Source: Auriscalpium vulgare (Eukaryota; Basidiomycota; Agaricomycetes; Russulales; Auriscalpiaceae). Taken from it: a stretch of DNA of 64,000 nt. The position numbers were made by a program, and so were the translations under genes. The DNA is taken from assembly GCA_019915015.1 (NCBI GenBank), contig JAHBBC010000005.1:434001-498000 (forward strand), in the 5' to 3' direction. Position 1 is the first letter of the stretch; every line of letters begins with the position of its first letter. Of this stretch, positions 58,038 through 64,000 are shown piece by piece. A model generated the notes under the pieces. The model was not told the origin of the DNA, searched no databases, and was given only the letters and a program-made list of their open reading frames with translations.

Positions 58038-61000
58038 TTAATTATGCCACGATATAGCCATGTTATAGCTCCAGTTTTCCCCCCAGATGCTGTAAACAGT
58101 TGTAGATGAGTTGTAGAGTTTTATATCAAGTCTTGCTGCGTACCCTGCCCCTTCTACCCCGGCCGCACCGACCGTGTCTGCGGCCCTCCCGATGATTAAC
58201 CAGTCTGGCACAGAGACCCCAGTTCGAATGGGGAACAACCTTGCAAGTCTCTCCAGGCCCTCTTCATCGTTACCTACAAGGAAAAGCGCTGACGACAACG
58301 CCGATGTCGGGTGCGGATGTAGGAAGATCGCTCCTAACCATGTTAAGCGTGAGTCTCGTCGTGTCAGAAAACATGTCTAGGCGTGCCTTGACCAGGATCG
58401 AGAAGCTTGCTTCCACGAAATTGCAGAGCGAAGCCTTGAGCGCAATCGACTATACGGAAGGACGTCCCGCCCATGGCCTCCGTTAGACATCGCCGCGTAA
58501 AACGGTTGTGAGGTAGGCTGATGACGACCAAGGTGCCGTTGTTGAGTTGATCTTCGTCCAGCAGGCGCAGGGCGGTGGACTCTGGAAGGATTTCTGCATC
58601 CAGACGATGGAACACGTCCAAATCGAGCGCAAGTCGTTGGGCAATCGCTAGTTCACGGTCACCTGTGTCCGGGACTACGATTGTAAATGCCCCCCGTGAG
58701 TCTAGAACCGATGATAATCTGCTGGACCGCTGGACAGCGAAAGTCGATTCGACTCGGGCTGACTAAACAGGAGATCGAATTCAAAGGTGGGCACTTTGTA
58801 TCCTGCGGGTATTAATGGACGCACCTGCCATCCGTCCAAGTGTCGCACGAACTGCATCAGTGACGCCTTATCCTGGTATATCGAGAAGCGGCTTTCGTCA
58901 ATGTACAGACACTGCATGTCGGCAATTCCTCTGTCCACTGTGAATGCCTTCACGTTGGTCGTCTTCACTTCGACAGTTCCATCGACTCGTGAGACCCTTA
59001 GTCGGCCGAGTCTGATGCCCACGGAAATAAGTAGCCTCCCAGCAAAGGTCGACAGTTGGCTCACCTTCCTGGCAAGATGAGATGAACGATGCGGAAGCCG
59101 TGCATGGATCCACTTTCCGAAGGCACAGCAACCGTCAGAGTAAACTCTGTATAGGAAGGGGACTTGTCGTCGTTCAGCACGTCGCCAAGGAACTCTTCCA
59201 CGGCCTCATTGCGAAAAACAGAAGGGTACCAGTGCGGCTGTCCCGCATCCTCGTGATACCTTGTTCGAGATAAGATCGACGGCAGAGCGATGATACTGTG
59301 TTCATGCCTTACGAGATACTAGCATCTGGCTTCCACGTTTTCACGATGCTAACAGCTTCTCTGGTGTGCCAAGTCGGGACGTTCGTGTCGTTCCCACTGA
59401 GCATCGTAAGGTCATCTTCCTATATGCACGTGCCTGTTGACGCACCCATGTATCGCCATTATGGGTGTATCCACAACATTTGACAAAAATAGGTCATTGT
59501 TGTCGGGCGTGAACGAACTTTCCAAGACAGCCTGCAACGCGGGATCGACAAAATGAGCCGATCTACCAGAGTACGCCGTTTAGCACCGGTTCACCAACAT
59601 AGATGTAAGCTTGCCTGGACTGAATCAGCGGTATGTATGCTTGAGCTTTGATATATCCCGCGGCCGGGACCGCTAACAGTTTGATATATTTCAGAAAGTA
59701 ACTCGTGCAAGAGCGACGAGCACTCTCACCGGCAATGACGCGATCCGGGAATCTCGAGGCCAGATACCATGCGCCTTGTCCACCGTTCGAGTGGCCCACA
59801 ATAACGACTTTGCTGTTCGCAGGGAAACCCCATGTCTTCCATTCGCCGTGCTCTAGGATCGCGGAAAGTGCGCCAACAGACCCCCACGCATCTCGAGCGC
59901 TGGGACCATGCCAATCAAAGCCCTTTCGACATTCTTCAGCGCTGAGGCGGTTCTAAGTTGATGAATCACTGACCCAAGAGGTTCTGCCAGTGGGCATAAT
60001 CACCCAGCTCCTCTTCTGACGAGGAATCGCTTGTTCCCAGAAAGGCATACCAAGAATATCCACTCCGGCACCATCTGTTGCGAATGAGAAAGATGCCAAT
60101 GGAGTTCAAGGTGATGCCTACGCAGTGCAAGAATTGGAGGACGAGAAGTCGCCCCACCTGAGCGCTCTTCCGGGGGCATGGCCAGGAAATTGGTTGGAAC
60201 AGAGTCTGAGTACAAGTATGATGCCTTGACGGCGGTTGAGTCGCCTTTGGTCCATATGGACCTGTGATGGATGCTCAATTCGACATCGACGGTGACGGAT
60301 GTTGCACCGTTGCTTCCATAAAGCTGCAGCGGGATGACATTTCCATGAAAGGGGCTCGTCTGCACCCACTCCAGAGCTACTACTCGCGTCTGTCCCGGAG
60401 CGAAAGCCACAGGCTCCCGCAAAGAGACAGAGATGCCCTACAAATTACGTTAGCACCTCGAGAACTGCACCTAACCGTGGCCGCGTACCACCGCCCGTAG
60501 CCCCGGTGATAGCGATACAGACGAAAGTGTCCACCATCCTGAGAGACTGCGCAGACCGACACCAAAAACATCACCAAAGGCGAGGCCTTCAACAAAGTCG
60601 CACAACACGTCGCGCGCAGGCTCGTGGACCAGAAGTTGCCTCGGATACTCAAGGTGAGCAGATACAAATACATCGAGAACCGGAGTCTCTGACCCGAGAT
60701 CCCTCGGGTCACCGAAAAGTCGCACCTATATACAGTTAGTTTGCGTCGGACAACAATGCCTGTGCCCATACTTCATAATCGCCGCTGACGTATATTGAAT
60801 ATGTTGTCGGCAAATCCGTTGACAGTGGCACGGGCAGTCGGACAAGATGTGCGGTCACGCCCATAGCATAGATGTTGCCGGAATACCATTCGGGTACAAA
60901 GTCCGATGGAGGAGCGTGATCTGCCCCTGGTACGACGGTGAAAAAGGAACCTTGACGCAGTTGCACAAGAAGGTTGGGTATCACAGTTGCGGTGGTCGGG

Positions 61001-61440
61001 ATGCGCGGCGGGGAAATGGTGAGGGTGGCTCTCAGAAGACTATGATGCTGAATGGCAGCCCATCCCTGGCTATTTCTCAAGACACTCCATCTTGGATATT
61101 CCGATCAGCAGCATGGGGGACATGAGAGCAGGGAGCGCACCGTATGTGTGGGAAAGAGACCTGCAAGCGACCCCAGTCCTCTGCATCTGCGGTGGTCCAT
61201 GCCACACAGCCACCATCCGCGTAGGAAGATGGCCAGGATGCGGTGAAGTCGACTGGATTGGACACTGCAAGGAAGGGGTGAGGACGGGGTCATGCGACGC
61301 GGAAGACAGGGCTGACGGTTCAGAGGGAAGGATGGAGAGAGAAAGTGCTGCTCTCTTGCGTGTATGGGGAATGGGCCGAGAACCTGAGCACGGTCAGCGT
61401 CAATGAGCTCTTGGCTGAGGCGGACGGCAGACTTGCATCC
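58038..61440 (-). CDS. Large alpha/beta hydrolase, prolyl-oligopeptidase-like
   Basis: Many small exons; end fixed by GVSVPDWLIIGRAADTVGAAG then a final exon ending SYNMAISWHN and a stop at 58038-58040. The nucleophile elbow GHSNGGQGAWYLASRFPDR is at about 59,750-59,800. The N-terminal part (VLGPFPIHAREQHFLSPSF, SWPSSYADGG, VSGDYEIRLFGDP-like (actual SGDYEVW and RLFGDPRDL)) is a long beta-rich region typical of a basidiomycete-wide family annotated as S9 peptidase or alpha/beta hydrolase. Substrate unknown. The N-terminus is unresolved: the first clear exon begins at about 61,400 and coding may start upstream to about 61,600. It converges on Not1 with 203 bp between stops and is divergent to Tma7. 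Confidence 0.8.
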
Positions 61441-61613
61441 CAGCGAGTGGACAGGTCGAGAGACCAGTCGTGCAGGGACTGCGGCATGTCGACGAGACGA
61501 CGACGAGACGACGACGAGACGTGCGCTGCGCTGGGTGCGCACGGACCGCCGGCAAATGCCGAACGGAGGTAGGCGTCGCCACGCCCTTGAGTGGCTCACA
61601 GAACACGACCAAT

Positions 61614-62016
61614 ATGTCTGGCAGGCAGGGTGGCAAGCTCAAGCCTCTGAAGGTATGTGGTCCTCACTGCCGACGGAGTCTGCTGACGGGCGCTGCAGGC
61701 TCCCAAGAAAGAAAAGAAGGACTTGGACGAGGACGATGCGGCGATCAAGGAGAAACAGAAGGCAGACGCTGCTGCTCTCAAGGCTGCAAAGGACAAAGGT
61801 TCGTCTCTCTGCCCCAGCTCTGCCCTTGGTCCGTGCTGCGAGCGCTGACGATTATCTCAGCACTGAAAGGTACGCTCTCTGTGGCGCCCAGATGCGTCTG
61901 GGATTGACGGGTGGGTTTGCAGGCGGGCCTCCGGGTGGGGGGATCAAGAAGTACGTTGCGTGCGCGCGCGCGGGTGAGTCTGGTGTTGATATTTGCGCAG
62001 GTCGGGCAAGAAGTAG
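61614..62016 (+). CDS. TMA7: Translation machinery-associated protein Tma7
   Basis: Five exons (61614-61652, 61699-61798, 61861-61869, 61923-61950, 62001-62016) encode 63 residues, the family length. SGRQGGKLKPLKAPKKEKKD, an acidic-lysine helix (EDDAAIKEKQKADAAALKAA), and the invariant end GGPPGGGIKKSGKK. Tma7 is a ribosome-associated protein of unclear role. Exon 3 is only 9 nt (61861-61869) and encodes the last two bases of Ala, Leu, Lys and the first base of Gly in the conserved KALKGGP. All five exons are needed for the family consensus. Confidence 0.95.
61861..61869 (+). other. 9-nt coding microexon of Tma7
   Basis: cactgaaag between a tctcag acceptor and a gtacgc donor, phase 1 in and phase 1 out. 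Conserved sequence KALKGG requires it. Confidence 0.88.
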
Positions 62017-62230
62017 ATCAGGAGGGAATACGGGGACGAGGGCGCTGGCGTTGGCGAGGGCGATGTACACACGGAATATTATATGCGAAGAGAGAAATGT
62101 TTTTTTGATTGTTTGTCGCGGGGCAGAGTTGTGGGCGCACTTGACACGCTCACGTCTGCCTCAACCACCGCCGCGTCGCACCGCTCGTCACCCACCGCCG
62201 TCCTCCACCATTTCGTCCCAGTTCCTCGCC

Positions 62231-63973
62231 ATGCTGGGCTCTGTCCAGGGTCTCCCGCCCAACAAGCCCCAGGCGCAACAGCAGCAGCTCCAACAGCCTC
62301 AAGGGCCACAGAACCCGTCCGACGTGCCCCCGCCCCCGCTCAACGGACAGGACTTCACTCTCTCCAACGTCCTGCACTTTCTCCAGTCAGAGTGGCGCAA
62401 ATACGAGCGTGATCGCAATGAATGGGAGATTGAGAGGGCTGAGATGCGGGTGCGTCGTCAATCCTCGCGTCGCGACACGCTGCTCACCGTCCCTTGTGCT
62501 ATGTAGGCACGTATCGCTCTGCTTGAGGGCGAGCGCCGTTCGTTCGAGAACTTAAAGGTCGACCTCATGCGTCGCATCAAAATGCTCGAATACGCGCTTC
62601 GCGTGGAGCGGTGAGTAGCTCTCTGCTGCATGGCTCTGCAGTCAGCGTGACGTGTCGTGCCGCTTGAAGGTCCAAACAGCTAGCACAATCTGGGTCTTCT
62701 ACCCAGTCTATACCCCCTGCAAAGCTGGCTGTACTCCAGTCCCAACCTGCTGGCTCGCAGAAGGATGAAACCTCGAGTCACAAAGATGGTAGCAGCGGAA
62801 GTTCCCCACGTAGCGAAGGTCGGCCCTTCCCCTCGCACGTTCCGTTCAATACCATAGTGATTTCCCAGATTCACCGTTGCCCCCGGAGGGTCGTATACCA
62901 AATGGTGCTATTGGGCCTGGTACAACAAGGAATCTCAACTGGTCGGGCCCTTCGAATACAGGCTGGACTGGTACGACCGGGCCTTCCACATCGGCAAATG
63001 CTCCAGGGAAGCCTCCCCTTGGCAGAGACCCAAAGAGCCGAGCACGTAGTCGCGAATACCTCAAGCAGTATGTCTTGTTTGACGCGTTTGCACCGACACC
63101 CATCGACGCCTGACGCCTGCACCCAATAGATGTCTGCAGGAAATCGCGTATTTAACGTCACCTCAGGCCATGAATCCTCTCCCCAGCCGTCCCCTCGTCA
63201 ACAATCCTTCTCTTCCGGTTACATTGCCGAACGTCCCGGCGTTCGACCAGATGGGCTACAGCACTCGCCCACGGAAGCTCATGCCAGAAGGCAAAGACTT
63301 CCCTCTTATGAACGGCCTCAACGTCATACCTGGCCAGTCCCCTGTGCCCACATCCTCAGGTCCTCACATCGCCATCATTGACCGGGGCCAAGGTCTGGCG
63401 GCTCCGCAACAGCCCTCACAACATTCGACCAGCCCACTGGCTCAATACCAGGCCCAAACGACTCAGAACGGCCAGCCATCTTCGCAGCTACTTCAATCTC
63501 AGGAAGCGGACAAGGATAAGGAACATCTTCCTGAATCTCAGCAACTTACTGCCATATTCCGTCCGGACGCGGATGGCGAATGGAAGGAGAAGCTGAGGTT
63601 GGCACACGAAGCTGAGCAAGCGCGTCTTGGCGGATCAGACGGTGGTTACTCCAACGGGTCATGGGACCGGCGACCACGGGAGGATGAGGACGAGGTGAAA
63701 GAGGACGAGGGTGACGTTGAGGATGATGAGTCAAACTTACTCGGTGAAGGCGAGGGCACGAAAGTTTGGAGTACAAAACGAACTCTGAGGAAGTCAGTCC
63801 ACTAGACGAACCTCGGCTAATCTCTTTCCACACTTGCTGACATATGCCGACAGTCATTTGGACGCCGTCCGAGCGATTGCCTTTCACCCGAACGAACTCT
63901 GCCTGGCCACTGGCGGAGACGACTGCACGGTGAAGATCTGGCGCATGGACGTCACCGGCCTCGCCTCTTCCGC
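62231..63973 (+). CDS. Striatin (STRIPAK scaffold), 5' part
   Basis: Six exons visible (62231-62449, 62507-62610, 62670-62818, 62869-63067, 63130-63792, 63854-63973); the gene continues beyond the window. The N-terminus is Gln/Pro-rich, then the caveolin-binding and coiled-coil part (FTLSNVLHFLQSEWRKYERD, ARIALLEGERRSFENLK, MRRIKMLEYALR). YLKQCLQEIAYLTSP follows, then a disordered acidic linker and the first WD40 repeat (SHLDAVRAIAFHPNELCLAT, DDCTVKIW). Striatin holds PP2A and germinal-centre kinases in STRIPAK, which controls fusion, sexual development and septation in fungi. Exon 6 ends at a gtgcgt donor at 63974. Confidence 0.95.
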
Positions 63974-64000
63974 GTGCGTACCTCGTGTTGACCTGCCCCC

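Overview
This is nuclear DNA of a filamentous basidiomycete, most likely a wood-decay or mushroom-forming Agaricomycete. The evidence is dense genes with many introns of about 45-65 nt, a Ty3/gypsy chromovirus, Helitron remnants, and gene families typical of fungi (Chs4/Skt5, a KDM2/Jhd1-type demethylase, Rco1, a GPI-anchored alpha-amylase, a Hook protein). The species cannot be named from sequence alone. Exon coordinates below were worked out by hand from splice signals, reading phase and family conservation; no search was run.

Layout. Bases 1 to about 12,100 are a transposon-rich, gene-poor block. It holds a 316-bp tandem repeat, scattered direct and inverted copies of Helitron-linked sequence, a decayed Helitron helicase C-terminus (5554-6925), a perfect 26-bp-arm hairpin, a hAT-like terminus, a proline-rich decaying ORF, and a 1.94-kb foldback element with about 200-bp inverted repeats and an 8-bp target duplication that splits an older reading frame. 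From 12,128 on the DNA is compact and genic.

Genes, left to right: Chs4/Skt5 chitin synthase activator (-), KDM2/Jhd1-type H3K36 demethylase (-), phosphoglycerate kinase (-), a conserved RG-rich protein (+), Prp38 (+), a complete Ty3/gypsy element with identical LTRs (+), mitochondrial uL15 (-), tRNA isopentenyltransferase Mod5 (+), DHX35-like DEAH helicase (+), Rco1-like double-PHD protein (+), Cdc50 flippase subunit (+), RNA 3'-phosphate cyclase (-), Hook (-), PITH-domain protein (-), an extended SDR reductase (-), ATP synthase subunit f (+), GPI-anchored GH13 amylase-like glucanotransferase (-), MFS sugar transporter (+), CCR4-NOT scaffold Not1 (+), a large alpha/beta hydrolase (-), Tma7 (+) and the 5' part of a striatin (+), cut by the window end. 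Most are housekeeping genes for RNA processing, translation, mitochondria, chromatin and cell wall; neighbours are mostly functionally unrelated. The suggestive pairs are the divergent GPI-amylase and sugar transporter, and two H3K36-linked regulators (Jhd1, Rco1) lying about 17 kb apart.

Most notable: four coding microexons of 7-12 nt, five GC-AG introns, a canonical -1 frameshift heptamer at the gag-pol overlap, a 6.1-kb retroelement inserted in a 44-bp spacer between two convergent stop codons, and single-base gaps in conserved genes that look like homopolymer errors in the assembly.
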